A DNA stretch of 64,000 nt, from NCBI RefSeq assembly GCF_900091845.1, contig NZ_FMCI01000250.1, positions 1-64,000 on the forward strand. Reading direction: 5' to 3'. The translations under genes and the position numbers were made by a program. This DNA is from Streptomyces sp. SolWspMP-5a-2. Its GTDB lineage: Bacteria > Actinomycetota > Actinomycetes > Streptomycetales > Streptomycetaceae. Every line of letters starts with the position of its first letter. The first letter of the stretch is position 1. Below are positions 17,344-25,968 of the stretch, one piece after another. The notes beneath the pieces were generated by a model. That model saw nothing but the letters and a program-made list of their open reading frames with translations. It did not search any database and had not been told where the DNA came from.

Positions 17344-19892
17344 GAGGCCTGCCTTTCCGGTTCTTCCGTTCGTGCGGGGCGCGGTTCCTCCGGACGGGAC
17401 CGCGCGGCCCGCAGGGAGAGGACCATGGTGAGGCCGCCGCCCGGGGTGTCCTCGGCGGTGAGGCTGCCGCCCATGGCCTCGGCGAAGCCGCGCGCCACCG
17501 CGAGCCCGAGGCCGACGCCCGCCCCGCGCGGGGCGTCACCGTACCGCTGGAAGGGTTCGAAGATGCGCTCCTTGGCGTCGTCGGGGACGCCGGGGCCGCG
17601 GTCGACCACCCGGACCTCCACCCGGTCGGCGATGGCGCTGGCGGCGACCAGGACGTCGTTCTCGCGCGGGCTGTACTTGACGGCGTTCTCCACCAGGTTG
17701 GCGACCGACCGCTCCAGCAGCCCGGGGTCGACGGCGACCATCGGCAGCGTCTCGGGCACGTCGAGGACGACGCCCTCCTCCGGCACCCCGACGAGCGCCA
17801 TCGGGACCACCTCGTCGAGGTCGATCTCGCGGATCAGCGGGGTGACGGTGCCGGTCTGGAGCCGGGACATGTCGAGCAGGTTGCCGACCAGGTGGTCGAG
17901 CCGGTCGGCGCCCTCCTCGATGCCTTCGAGCAGCTCGGCCCGGTCCTCCTCCGACCAGGCCACGTCGTCGGAGCGCAGGGACGAGACGGCGGCCTTGATC
18001 CCGGCGAGCGGGGTGCGCAGGTCGTGGCTGACGGCGGCCAGCAGGGCGGTGCGGATGCGGTTGCCCTCGGCCAGCGCGCGGGCCCGGTCGGCCTCCTCGC
18101 GCAGCCGCCTGCGGTCCAGGACGACGGCGGCCTGGGCGGCGAAGGCGGCGAGCACCCGGCGGTCCTCGGCGGGCAGCACCCGGCCGGTGAGCGCGAGCGC
18201 CATGTGGTCGCCGACGGGGACGTCCACGTCGGCCTCCTCGGGGCGCAGCACCGGCGGTCCGGTGCCCGAGCGCCCGGCGCAGGTCCAGGGCTCGACGTCT
18301 CCGGCGCGCTCCAGGAGGGCCGCGGACTCCATCCCGAAGGTCTCCCTGACCCGTTCCAGGAGGTCTTCTAGGCCGGTCTCGCCGCGCAGCACGTTGCCCG
18401 CGAGGAAGGAGAGGATCTCGGACTCGGCGCGCAGCCTGGCCGCCTGGTGGGTGCGCCGGGCGGCCAGGTCGACGACGGAGGCGACCGAGATCCCGACCCC
18501 GACGAAGATCGCGATGGCGACGATGTTCTTGGGGTCGGCGACGGTCCAGCGGTGCAGCGGCGGTGTGTAGAAGTAGTTCAGCAGCAGCGAGCCGACGGCG
18601 GCCGAGGCGAGCGCCGGGAGGAGTCCGCCGAGCAGGGCCGCGGCCACCGTCACGGCCAGGAACAGCAGCATGTCGTTGGCGAGGCCGAGGTGGACGGTGT
18701 TGAGCAGCAGCGCGAGGGCGGCCGGGCCGCCGACGCCGACCAGCCAGCCCCACAGGATGCGGGCGCGGCCGAGCCGGGCGCCCCTGGCCACCGGGAGCCC
18801 GCGTCCCTTGCCCGCCTCGGGGTGGGTGATCAGGTGGACGTCGAGGTCGGGTCCCGAGTCGCGGGCCACGGTCGCGCCGACGCCCGGTCCGAACACGTAC
18901 TGCCAGGTCTTGCGGCGGGAGACGCCCAGCATGATCTGGGTGGCGTTGGCTCCGCGCGCGAAGGCGAGGAGGGCGGCCGGTATGTCGTCGCCCACCACGT
19001 GATGGAACGTTCCTCCGAGGTCCTCGACGAGGGTGCGCTGGACGGCCAGCTCCTTGGGGGACGCCGCGGTGAGCCCGTCGCTGCTGGCGATGTAGACGGC
19101 GAGCACCTCGCCGCCCGCGCCCTTCTCGGCGAGCCGGGCGGCCCGTCGGATCAGCGTGCGGCCCTCGGGTCCGCCGGTCAGCCCGACGACGATCCGCTCC
19201 CGCGAGCCCCAGATCCGCGAGACGCGGTGCTCGCTGCGGTAGCGCTGGAGGTAGGCGTCGACCCGGTCGGCCACCCACAGCAGCGCCAGTTCGCGCAGGG
19301 CGGTGAGGTTGCCGGGGCGGAAGTAGTTGGACAGGGCCGCGTCGACCTTGTCCGGCTGGTAGACGTTGCCGTGCGCCATCCGCCTGCGCAGCGCCTCCGG
19401 GGACATGTCGACCAGCTCGATCTGGTCGGCCCGCCGCACCACCTCGTCCGGCACGGTCTCCCGCTGCCGCACCCCGGTGATCGACTCGACGACGTCACCG
19501 AGTGACTCCAGGTGCTGGATGTTGACGGTCGAGACGACGTCGACACCGGCCGCGAGGAGTTCCTCGACGTCCTGCCAGCGCTTGGCGTTGCGGGAGCCGG
19601 GGACATTGGTGTGGGCGAGTTCGTCCACCAGGGCGACCTGGGGGGCGCGGGCGAGGACCGCGTCGACGTCCATCTCCGTGAAGGAGGCCCCGCGGTGGAG
19701 CAGGTCCCGCCGGGGCACCTGCTCCAGGCCGTGCAGCATGACCTCGGTGCGCGGCCGGTCGTGGTGCTCCACGAAGGCGACGACGCAGTCGGTGCCGCGC
19801 TCCACCCGCCGGTGGGCCTCGGAGAGCATGGCGTACGTCTTGCCCACGCCCGGTGCCGCGCCGAGGTATATCCGAAGCTTGCCGCGTCCCAT
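17340..19892 (-). CDS. kdpD: KdpD-type sensor histidine kinase
   Basis: An 850-residue KdpD with all expected parts: the N-terminal KdpD domain with Walker A GAAPGVGKT (K18) and Walker B-like VALVDELAHTN, a universal-stress-protein-like domain (about 232-355), four closely spaced membrane helices (about 378-475), a GAF-like domain (about 500-600), phosphoacceptor H623 (VSHDLRTPL) and an ATPase domain with N-box LVENAVKYS and G-boxes DRGPGVP and GVGLGLAV. It senses K+ and ionic strength and in some bacteria its N-terminal domain binds c-di-AMP. ATG 19892 has a short GGAG spacing. Confidence 0.94.
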   Translation of the reverse strand: MGRGKLRIYLGAAPGVGKTYAMLSEAHRRVERGTDCVVAFVEHHDRPRTEVMLHGLEQVPRRDLLHRGASFTEMDVDAVLARAPQVALVDELAHTNVPGSRNAKRWQDVEELLAAGVDVVSTVNIQHLESLGDVVESITGVRQRETVPDEVVRRADQIELVDMSPEALRRRMAHGNVYQPDKVDAALSNYFRPGNLTALRELALLWVADRVDAYLQRYRSEHRVSRIWGSRERIVVGLTGGPEGRTLIRRAARLAEKGAGGEVLAVYIASSDGLTAASPKELAVQRTLVEDLGGTFHHVVGDDIPAALLAFARGANATQIMLGVSRRKTWQYVFGPGVGATVARDSGPDLDVHLITHPEAGKGRGLPVARGARLGRARILWGWLVGVGGPAALALLLNTVHLGLANDMLLFLAVTVAAALLGGLLPALASAAVGSLLLNYFYTPPLHRWTVADPKNIVAIAIFVGVGISVASVVDLAARRTHQAARLRAESEILSFLAGNVLRGETGLEDLLERVRETFGMESAALLERAGDVEPWTCAGRSGTGPPVLRPEEADVDVPVGDHMALALTGRVLPAEDRRVLAAFAAQAAVVLDRRRLREEADRARALAEGNRIRTALLAAVSHDLRTPLAGIKAAVSSLRSDDVAWSEEDRAELLEGIEEGADRLDHLVGNLLDMSRLQTGTVTPLIREIDLDEVVPMALVGVPEEGVVLDVPETLPMVAVDPGLLERSVANLVENAVKYSPRENDVLVAASAIADRVEVRVVDRGPGVPDDAKERIFEPFQRYGDAPRGAGVGLGLAVARGFAEAMGGSLTAEDTPGGGLTMVLSLRAARSRPEEPRPARTEEPERQAS

Positions 19893-20037
19893 GGCTCCAT
19901 TGTCTTCCGGTCACTGCCGCCTACGCAGCGTCGACCTTACGGCCAGCTTTCGCGGACATATCGGACCGGGACCTGCCGGGAGGACGTCTTTGACACAACT
20001 CTGACGCGCAACGCCCCGTGCGACGCGGGACGGTGCC

Positions 20038-20065
20038 GCGCGGGACCTCCGGGGAGATCCCGCGC
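20038..20065. terminator. Hairpin downstream of the alginate-lyase-like gene
   Basis: GCGCGGGA (20038-20045) pairs with TCCCGCGC (20058-20065) over a 12-nt loop, a few bases past the stop of the minus-strand gene ending at 20078. Moderate stem; likely terminator. Confidence 0.5.
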
Positions 20066-20077
20066 GGGACAAGCGGT

Positions 20078-21244
20078 TCAGTTCGGATTGTCGCCGTGCG
20101 TGAGGGTCTCCCAGGCGACGAACAGGTTGTCGCTGCCGGCCGGGCGGTTCTGCCTGGTGAGCGCCTCGGTGTTGGTCATGGCGACGCCGAGGCGGTTGTG
20201 CAGGGCGTTGTAGCCGACCTCGGTGACGGGTCCGAGCCCCAGGTTCAGGGAGCCGCCGCACAGCCAGCCCGGGACGGCGGCGCCGAGCTGGTACTTGGCC
20301 TGGAAGCCGAGTGCCTGGCGCAGCCGCTCGCCGACGTCGGTGCCGTACAGGTCCTGCCCCTGGGTGCGGCTGGTCTCGGCGATGTGCGAGATCGCGGAGA
20401 TGCCGTACCCCGTATGGGTGAAGTCGCGGCAGGTCTCCTGGGTGAGCCCGGTGACGAAGGTCGACTGCCCCTGCCAGTAGCCGACGATCTTGTCCCGGGT
20501 GGTGAGGTTCTGGCTGGGGACGGTCCTGGGGAGGTCGCCGTCGGAGGCGAGGTAGACGTAGGCCGCGGCACGGGTGCGGAAGGTGGCCATCGCCCGGTCG
20601 TAGGAGGCCTTGTCCTCCAGGAAGACGGAGATGCCGACGGCGGCCTCCATCATCGACAGCTCCCAGTTGCCGTTGGAGTTGGAGCCGCCGATGACCTTGG
20701 GCAGGTAGACGTCGCGGAGCATGGTCGCGAAGCGGCCGGAGCCGGGCCAGCCGCCGGTGTACGTGTACTTGATGATCTCGGCGGCCTTGGGCCAGGAGGA
20801 ACCGGCCCAGCCGGTCTGGAGGGGCGCGTTGCTGTTGGTGTGCTCCTTGATCACCGCCGACCAGGCGTCCATGAGGGCGATGGACTTCTTGGCGTACCGC
20901 TCGTCCCGGGTGATGTACCAGGCGAGCGCGTCGGTGTACGCGGCGATCGCGTCCTCGCGCTCGTCGGTGCAGCCGTAGTTGGGGTTGGAGTACGAGCCGC
21001 ACTCGACGGTCGCCCGGGGCTTGGGCGTGCGGTTGAGGTCAGCGTACTTGCTCGCCTTCATCTGGTCGAAGGCGCCTTTCCAGGGCTGGGCCCCGGCCGT
21101 GACCTGGGCGCGGGCGAAGTCGAGCTGCCCTCTGGAGACCGTGACGCCGGGGTGGGCGAAGGTGGTGGGGGCGGCCTGGGCGGGCCAGGAGAGGACACCG
21201 GCGATCAGGGCGGCGACGCCGGCGAGGAGAGCGGTTCTGCGCAT
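20078..21244 (-). CDS. Secreted alginate-lyase-like (PL5-type) protein
   Basis: A 388-residue protein with a Sec signal peptide (MRRTALLAGVAALIAGVL, cleavage about APA/QAA near residue 25-28). The mature part is mostly alpha-helical, with WYITRDERYAKK, HTNSNAPLQTGW, NGNWELSMMEA and HTGYGISAISH, a pattern typical of the alginate lyase (PF05426, alpha/alpha-barrel) superfamily; the NGNW and H-containing blocks hold the likely catalytic residues. It would cleave uronate polysaccharides outside the cell. ATG 21244 is used; an upstream in-frame start at 21280 precedes the signal peptide. It lies between KdpD and the DUF3710 operon, apparently a Streptomyces-lineage insertion into the conserved block. 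Confidence 0.8.
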   Translation of the reverse strand: MRRTALLAGVAALIAGVLSWPAQAAPTTFAHPGVTVSRGQLDFARAQVTAGAQPWKGAFDQMKASKYADLNRTPKPRATVECGSYSNPNYGCTDEREDAIAAYTDALAWYITRDERYAKKSIALMDAWSAVIKEHTNSNAPLQTGWAGSSWPKAAEIIKYTYTGGWPGSGRFATMLRDVYLPKVIGGSNSNGNWELSMMEAAVGISVFLEDKASYDRAMATFRTRAAAYVYLASDGDLPRTVPSQNLTTRDKIVGYWQGQSTFVTGLTQETCRDFTHTGYGISAISHIAETSRTQGQDLYGTDVGERLRQALGFQAKYQLGAAVPGWLCGGSLNLGLGPVTEVGYNALHNRLGVAMTNTEALTRQNRPAGSDNLFVAWETLTHGDNPN

Positions 21245-21415
21245 GTGTGGGGGCCTTTCGTTCTCGTATGTGAACGACAAGCGCCTTTATGAACAGAGGC
21301 GTTGAGCGCAGACCGTAGGTCCGGACCAATGCGCCGTCAAGGGCCCGCGCACGGGAGGCGCGCGGCGGGGTGGACGTTGCGGGTTGGACGGCCACGGGTG
21401 GGGACGGCAGCGGGT

Positions 21416-21511
21416 GAGGACAGCGGCAGGCGGAACGGCCCCGAGGCGGGACAGCCGCGAGATGAGGACAGCAGCGGGCGGAGCGGCCGCAAGGCGGGAC
21501 AGCCACGAGGT
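21416..21511. repeat. Two 48-bp direct repeats plus decayed copies
   Basis: Units at 21416-21463 and 21464-21511 (beginning GAGGACAGCGGCAGGCGG and GAGGACAGCAGCGGGCGG) share most positions; a degenerate copy starts at 21512 and traces precede 21416. GC-rich, with no convincing gene across it. Confidence 0.7.
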
Positions 21512-21585
21512 GAAGACGGCAGCGGGTGAGGGCGGCTCGCGAGGTGGGGCAGCGCCCTTCATCGATCGGTCGGCGGCTCGCGTGC

Positions 21586-21625
21586 ACGGAGAAGGGCCGC
21601 ACCCGGGGGTGCGGCCCTTCTCCGT
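21586..21625. terminator. Strong terminator of the dut-DUF3710 operon
   Basis: Perfect 19-bp arms (21586-21604 and 21607-21625, ACGGAGAAGGGCCGCACCC and complement) with a 2-nt loop, 146 bp beyond the stop of the minus-strand DUF3710 gene. Confidence 0.82.
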
Positions 21626-21770
21626 AACGTGTGTGCGCCGCGTCCGCGACGGCGGCCGGAACCGGCGCTGCCGCATCCGGCGCTTCGGCACCAGTGCGCA
21701 TCGCACCCCGGTGCCGGTAACCGATGCGCCCCGGCAACCGTGCCGTCGGCGACCCGTGGCGGCTCGGCGG

Positions 21771-22532
21771 TCAGCGGACCTCGGTGATCTCCGGTCCGCG
21801 CTGGAGCTGGCCCATGCCGCCCGAGAAGCGGGAGTTCTCCTCCTGCTGGACCCCTTCGGGGACCATCTGGGCGTCGTTCGGGAGCTTGAGGACGATCGGG
21901 TCGCGGGGGGCCATCGGGCCCTCGCCGCGGACCACCACGGTGTCCCGGAAGATGTTCTCCAGCAGACCCGCCGCCTGCGGCTGCACCGCGCCCTGTCCGG
22001 AGATCACTCCGCGCAGGAACCAGCGGGGGCCGTCCACACCGACGAACCGCACGACCTGGAAGCCGCCCGTGCCGTCCGGCAGCTGCACCGGCACCTGGGC
22101 CCGCAGCTCCCAGCCCAGCGGGCCCTCGACCTCGTCGACGATGCCACCCTGCTGGGTGATGCCGCCCGCGATCTCGTCCCGCACCTCGCCCCAGATGCCC
22201 TCACGCTTGGGAGCGGCGAAGGCCTGGAGCTGGACGGCGCTGTCGCGCAGCACGACGGTGGCCGCGACGATCGCGTCGCCCGCGACCTCGACCCGCAGCT
22301 CCATGCCGTCGACACCCGGTACGAACAGGCCGCCCAGGTCGACGCGGCCCTCGGCCGGGTCGCGGACCTCGGTGTCGTCCCACGGCCCGTCGGGCCGGGG
22401 CTCCGGCTCCAGCCGCGCGCGCTCGCGCCCGGCCTCCGTGCCGTCCGCCTCAGCGTCGACGCTGTCGACGACCTGCTCGGCCTCGCCGGCCGCGTCCTCG
22501 GCGGCACCCTTCTTGTTGCGACGTCCGAACAC
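21771..22532 (-). CDS. DUF3710 family protein
   Basis: A 253-residue soluble protein of the actinobacterial DUF3710 family (Rv2696c in M. tuberculosis). The first ~60 residues after MFGRRNKKG are acidic and low-complexity; the conserved core (about 65-235) includes RVDLGGLFVPGVDG, GIWGEVRDEI and FVGVDGPRWFLRGVISGQ. GTG 22532 has GGAAGGA upstream and begins one base after the dut stop. Always next to dut, but its role is unknown. Confidence 0.87.
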   Translation of the reverse strand: MFGRRNKKGAAEDAAGEAEQVVDSVDAEADGTEAGRERARLEPEPRPDGPWDDTEVRDPAEGRVDLGGLFVPGVDGMELRVEVAGDAIVAATVVLRDSAVQLQAFAAPKREGIWGEVRDEIAGGITQQGGIVDEVEGPLGWELRAQVPVQLPDGTGGFQVVRFVGVDGPRWFLRGVISGQGAVQPQAAGLLENIFRDTVVVRGEGPMAPRDPIVLKLPNDAQMVPEGVQQEENSRFSGGMGQLQRGPEITEVR

Positions 22533-22533
22533 G

Positions 22534-23094
22534 TCACTGTCCTTCCCGGTCGGATACGACCGATGCGTATCGATTCCCACCCGTTGGGCCGCCGTCGGCG
22601 ACCTCACCGATTGTGCTGCCCGCAGGGGCCACCGCGGCGTGACCGCCGGTGGACCCGAAGCCCCCTTCGGCCCGCGCCGAGCCGGGAAGCTCCGCGACCT
22701 CCCGGAAGCGGACCCTTTCGACCTGCTGGACCACCAGTTGGGCGATCCGGTCGAAGCGCTCGAACCGCACCGTCTCGCGCGGATCGAGATTCACCACGAT
22801 CACCTTGATCTCCCCACGGTACCCGGCATCAACCGTCCCTGGGGCATTCACGAGGGCGACACCGCACCGGGCGGCGAGCCCCGAACGAGGGTGCACGAAG
22901 GCCGCGTACCCCTCCGGCAGCGCCACAGACACCCCGGTGGGCAGCACGGCCCGCTCGCCGGGCGCGAGGGCGCGGGCCTCGGTGGTCCGCAGATCGGCCC
23001 CGGCGTCCCCGGGGAGCGCGTACGACGGAAGCGGTACGTCCGGGTCGACGCGCCTGATCAGCACGTCCAGGGGCTCACGGCTCACAGGACTCAC
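22534..23094 (-). CDS. dut: Deoxyuridine triphosphatase (dUTPase)
   Basis: A 186-residue trimeric-type dUTPase that hydrolyses dUTP to dUMP and keeps uracil out of DNA. Motifs in order: AGADLRT (motif 1), HPRSGLA (2), GTVDAGYRGEIKV (3), RIAQLVVQQV (4) and the C-terminal P-loop-like RAEGGFGSTGG (5). GTG 23094 is chosen because it overlaps the thioesterase stop (GTGA) with GAGG just upstream; GTGs at 23085 and 23078 are alternatives. About 25 extra residues follow motif 5. Confidence 0.94.
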   Translation of the reverse strand: MSPVSREPLDVLIRRVDPDVPLPSYALPGDAGADLRTTEARALAPGERAVLPTGVSVALPEGYAAFVHPRSGLAARCGVALVNAPGTVDAGYRGEIKVIVVNLDPRETVRFERFDRIAQLVVQQVERVRFREVAELPGSARAEGGFGSTGGHAAVAPAGSTIGEVADGGPTGGNRYASVVSDREGQ

Positions 23095-23675
23095 GGGTTC
23101 ACCTCGAAGGCGCGTGCGCGCCGGCTCTGGTCCGGGTCGTTCATGGCGGCCCGGATCTCCTCCGGGCGGCCGTTGTCGATGAAGTGCTCGACCTTGACCT
23201 CGATGAAGAGGGCGTCGGCGCGCACGGCGACGGGCCCCTCGGGGCCGCCGATCCGTCCGGTCGCGGTCGACCAGATCTTCCGTCCCGCCACCGCCGTCAC
23301 CTCGGCCGTCAGGTGCAGCACGGTGTCCACCGGCACGGGCCGCACGAAGTCCGTCTCCAGGCGTCCGGTGACGGCGATCTTGCGCAGCAGCCAGTTCAGC
23401 GAGCCGAGCGTCTCGTCGAGGGCGGTGGCCAGCACCCCGCCGTGCGCGAGGCCGGGGGCGCCCTGGTGGGCGGGGCGCACGGTGAACTCCGCGGTGAGGG
23501 TGACCCCCTCCCCCGCGCGCGCCTCCAGGCGCAGCCCGTGGGGCTGTCCGCCGCCACATCCGAAACAGTGTTCGTAGTGCGCGCCGAGCAGCTCACCGGG
23601 CGCGGGGGCGTCGGGGTGACGGACGGGTCTCACCGCGTCGGCGGGGGGCTCGAGAGCTGCGGAAGTACGACTCAC
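23091..23675 (-). CDS. PaaI-type hotdog thioesterase
   Basis: A 194-residue single-hotdog protein. The N-terminal CFGCG (about residue 45) precedes the hotdog core, whose helix carries HGGVLATALDE, the usual HGG...D thioesterase signature. Likely hydrolyses acyl-CoA thioesters; the substrate is unknown. GTG 23675 (AAGG upstream) is preferred to an ATG upstream that lies within the divergent promoter. It leads the thioesterase-dut-DUF3710 operon, with a 4-bp overlap to dut. Confidence 0.82.
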   Translation of the reverse strand: MSRTSAALEPPADAVRPVRHPDAPAPGELLGAHYEHCFGCGGGQPHGLRLEARAGEGVTLTAEFTVRPAHQGAPGLAHGGVLATALDETLGSLNWLLRKIAVTGRLETDFVRPVPVDTVLHLTAEVTAVAGRKIWSTATGRIGGPEGPVAVRADALFIEVKVEHFIDNGRPEEIRAAMNDPDQSRRARAFEVNP

Positions 23676-23718
23676 AGGCGCAGACCTTACCCGCGCGTCG
23701 GCCGGTTCCGGACACCGT

Positions 23719-23730
23719 GCCAAGCTTGGC
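23719..23730. promoter_or_regulatory. Perfect 12-bp palindrome in a 58-bp divergent promoter region
   Basis: GCCAAGCTTGGC lies 3 bp before the DUF3093 ATG and 43 bp before the thioesterase start. Position in so short a divergent spacer suggests a shared operator, or an mRNA hairpin masking the DUF3093 start, for which no Shine-Dalgarno is evident. Confidence 0.4.
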
Positions 23731-23733
23731 TCC

Positions 23734-24198
23734 ATGCAGCTCTCCGCCGCTCCGTACGAAGAACGCCTCACGGCCCCCCGCTCCTGGTGGCTCATCTCCC
23801 TGCTGGTCGGGGTCTCCCTGGCCCTGATCATGCTGCCGTTCGGCACGCTCCCGCTGCTCGGGGGCCTGGTCGGCGGCACCGCGGCGGCCGCGGTGATGGC
23901 GAGCGCGTACGGCTCGGTGCGGATCAGGGTGGTGAACGGCGCGCTGATCGCGGGCGAGGCGAAGATCCCGCTCTCCGCGCTGGGCGACGCGGAGGTCCTG
24001 GACGCCGAGGAGGCCCGCGCCTGGCGGACCCACAAGGCCGACACCCGCGCCTTCCTGCTGCTGCGGGCGTACATCCCGACCGCGCTGCGGGTGGAGGTCA
24101 CCGACCCCGAGGACCCGACGCCGTACCTGTACCTGTCGACGCGGGAGCCCGAGAGGCTGGCCGAGGCGCTGCGCACGGGCCGCGAGGCCGCCGCGTAG
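23734..24198 (+). CDS. DUF3093 membrane protein
   Basis: A 154-residue protein with two adjacent hydrophobic segments (about 18-55: SWWLISLLVGVSLALIMLPF and the following Gly/Ala-rich helix), then a soluble beta-rich domain with YGSVRIRVVNGALIAG and PYLYLSTREPERLAEAL. It matches DUF3093 (Rv2698 in M. tuberculosis), a family without assigned function that is consistently divergent from dut. Confidence 0.85.
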   Translation: MQLSAAPYEERLTAPRSWWLISLLVGVSLALIMLPFGTLPLLGGLVGGTAAAAVMASAYGSVRIRVVNGALIAGEAKIPLSALGDAEVLDAEEARAWRTHKADTRAFLLLRAYIPTALRVEVTDPEDPTPYLYLSTREPERLAEALRTGREAAA

Positions 24199-24203
24199 GA
24201 CCC

Positions 24204-24223
24204 GGCCGACCTGCGGGTCGGCC
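24204..24223. terminator. Short hairpin after DUF3093
   Basis: GGCCGACC (24204-24211) and GGTCGGCC (24216-24223) flank a TGCG loop, 5 bp after the stop codon. Confidence 0.55.
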
Positions 24224-24423
24224 ACCCACACCACGGGCGCTGACGGAGGTCGGCGCCCGCGCCGTTTTCCGGACCCGTCCGACGGCGGGACGCGCACGGC
24301 CGCGGGGTGCCGAGGGCTTCTGAGCGGACGGCGACCGGTGGGCCCGTGGGCGTCGGGGCAGGCGATGGGACTCGGTGGCGGCCGGGCGCCGCGAGTGCGT
24401 GGGGGCGGTGCCCGGCGGGACGG

Positions 24424-25338
24424 TCAGCGGCCGAGTTCCCTGGGGGGCAGGCCCGGGTCCAGCGGGTCCGGCGGGGTCTCCAGGGGCGGCAGCTCCGGCA
24501 GGGCCTCCCAGGGCACCTGGACGCCGCGCAGGTCGGCGCGGACACGGGCGGCGAGCTTTCTGGTGTCCCTGCGGTTCATGAGCGCGCCCACGGCGGCGCC
24601 GACCATGAACGGCATCAGGTTCGGCAGGTCGCGCACCATGCGCTTCATGATCTGCTGGCGCATCTGCTGCTTCATGTGACCGTTCATCGCCGACTTCACG
24701 GTCGACGGCTTGGTCACCTGGATCCCGCGCTGGCCCGACCAGGCGTTCAGGTACGTGGTGCTGCGCTGCGAGAGGGTGCCCGGCGGTCTGACGCCGTAGA
24801 CCTCGTACAGCTCGGCGATGAGTTTCAGCTCGATCGCGGCGACACCGGTGATCTCGGCCGCGAGTTCGGCGGGCATGGCCGGGGGTACGGGCATCATCGC
24901 GGCCGCGCCGATGCCCGCGCCGACGGTGGCCGTGGCGCTCGCGGCGCCGGTCACGAGTTTGTCGGCGAGCTCCTCCGGGCCGAGCCCGGGGAACTGTCCG
25001 CGGAGCGTCGCGAGGTCGCGTACGGGGATCCGCGGGGCGTTGTCGATGATCCGGTCCGCCAGGTAGCCGAGGCCCGCCCTGGCGCGGCTGCCGCCCTTGC
25101 GGGCGCCGTCCCGGACCTTGTCACGCAGCACCGCCGCCCGTCGCCTGGCGACGGGTGCGGGTGCCTCGTGTGACGGCGCCGGGAGGTCAGCCCCGCCGGC
25201 CGTCGGTTCGAGCGAGGCCGACCCGTTGGATGAGCCCCGCTCGTCTGCGTCACGTGCGCCTCGGGAACCGTCGGACGGTCCCTTGTCCGCTCCCGGCAGA
25301 GGGAAGCGGCGCTTCCGGGGAGGGGTCGAGCCAGTCAC
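24424..25338 (-). CDS. Conserved hypothetical protein, Ala-rich
   Basis: A 304-residue protein I cannot assign. Residues 1-70 are polar and low-complexity. The middle (about 75-235) is helical with LADRIIDNAPRIPVRDLATL, a glycine/alanine stretch ATATVGAGIGAAAMMPVPPA that could enter a membrane, and ELAAEITGVAAIELKLIAEL; a basic KQQMRQQIMKRMVRDLP segment precedes another Gly/Ala segment (MVGAAVGALMNRRDTRK). The C terminus is proline-rich. GTG 25338. It lies 13 bp downstream of DUF4193 on the same strand and may be co-transcribed with it. Confidence 0.75.
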   Translation of the reverse strand: MTGSTPPRKRRFPLPGADKGPSDGSRGARDADERGSSNGSASLEPTAGGADLPAPSHEAPAPVARRRAAVLRDKVRDGARKGGSRARAGLGYLADRIIDNAPRIPVRDLATLRGQFPGLGPEELADKLVTGAASATATVGAGIGAAAMMPVPPAMPAELAAEITGVAAIELKLIAELYEVYGVRPPGTLSQRSTTYLNAWSGQRGIQVTKPSTVKSAMNGHMKQQMRQQIMKRMVRDLPNLMPFMVGAAVGALMNRRDTRKLAARVRADLRGVQVPWEALPELPPLETPPDPLDPGLPPRELGR

Positions 25339-25351
25339 GGCCGACCCGCCC

Positions 25352-25648
25352 TCAGTCGCAGTCGCGGCAGATCGGCTGGCCGTTCTTCTCCCGGGCCAGC
25401 TGACTGCGGTGGTGCACGAGGAAGCAACTCATGCAGGTGAACTCGTCCTGCTGCTTGGGCAGGACCCGGACGGCCAACTCTTCGTTCGAGAGGTCCGCGC
25501 CGGGCAGTTCGAGGCCCTCTGCGGCCTCGAACTCGTCGACGTCGACCGCCGACGTCGACTTGTCGTTGCGCCGGGCCTTGAGCTCTTCAAGGCTGTCCGA
25601 GTCGACGTCGTCGTCGGTCTTGCGTGGGGTGTCGTAATCCGTTGCCAT
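25352..25648 (-). CDS. DUF4193 acidic zinc-ribbon-like protein
   Basis: A 98-residue very acidic protein (MATDYDTPRKTDDDVDSDS) ending in a small treble of cysteines: CMSC near residue 72 and CRDC at the C terminus, a probable zinc ribbon. It matches DUF4193 (Rv2699c in M. tuberculosis), whose acidic and zinc-ribbon layout recalls small RNA-polymerase-associated proteins; that comparison is mine. ATG 25648 with GGGGAG upstream. Confidence 0.88.
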   Translation of the reverse strand: MATDYDTPRKTDDDVDSDSLEELKARRNDKSTSAVDVDEFEAAEGLELPGADLSNEELAVRVLPKQQDEFTCMSCFLVHHRSQLAREKNGQPICRDCD

Positions 25649-25812
25649 GTCGCTCTCCCCCTCTGGGTGTCTGCGGTGTCTCCAGCGCACGTAACGCGTG
25701 AGAGGCCGGACTTGTGCCCGACCCGAGGCGGAGATTTTGCCTCACATCAAGGTCTGTTACTCAATCGACACCCAACCGGACTCCTCAAGAGTGATCGGCT
25801 TGGATGGCGAAC

Positions 25813-25830
25813 GGGACCGTACACGGTCCC
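25813..25830. promoter_or_regulatory. 18-bp inverted repeat GGGACCGT-AC-ACGGTCCC
   Basis: Perfect 8-bp arms around AC, about 165 bp upstream of DUF4193. Could be a protein-binding operator or the stem of a small RNA; there is no T-run. Confidence 0.45.
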
Positions 25831-25954
25831 AATGCCGCACTTCAAAGGCGTCTCACCGTGTACTTCCCGTGAACAAGACCCCCGAAAACCCGGATTATCC
25901 AGGCTTTCCAGGGGCTACTTGATCACTGAGAGTAGATGGCCGGAAATTCGCCCT

Positions 25955-25968
25955 TGTGATCGATCACA
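25955..25968. promoter_or_regulatory. Perfect Crp-type palindrome TGTGATCGATCACA
   Basis: Matches the TGTGA-N6-TCACA binding consensus of Crp/FNR proteins exactly. Streptomyces Crp recognises GTGA-N6-TCAC and acts in germination and antibiotic control. The site is 307 bp upstream of DUF4193 and 75 bp beyond the cutS stop. Confidence 0.6.

Larger units (their letters stand above)
21245..21770. other. 526-bp intergenic region with repeats and terminator
   Basis: No gene. The first ~60 bp upstream of the lyase are relatively AT-rich and hold CGCCT...AGGCG (21274-21294), a probable promoter/operator area. The middle holds 48-bp direct repeats (21416-21511) and the right part a strong hairpin (21586-21625), each listed separately. 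Confidence 0.6.
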
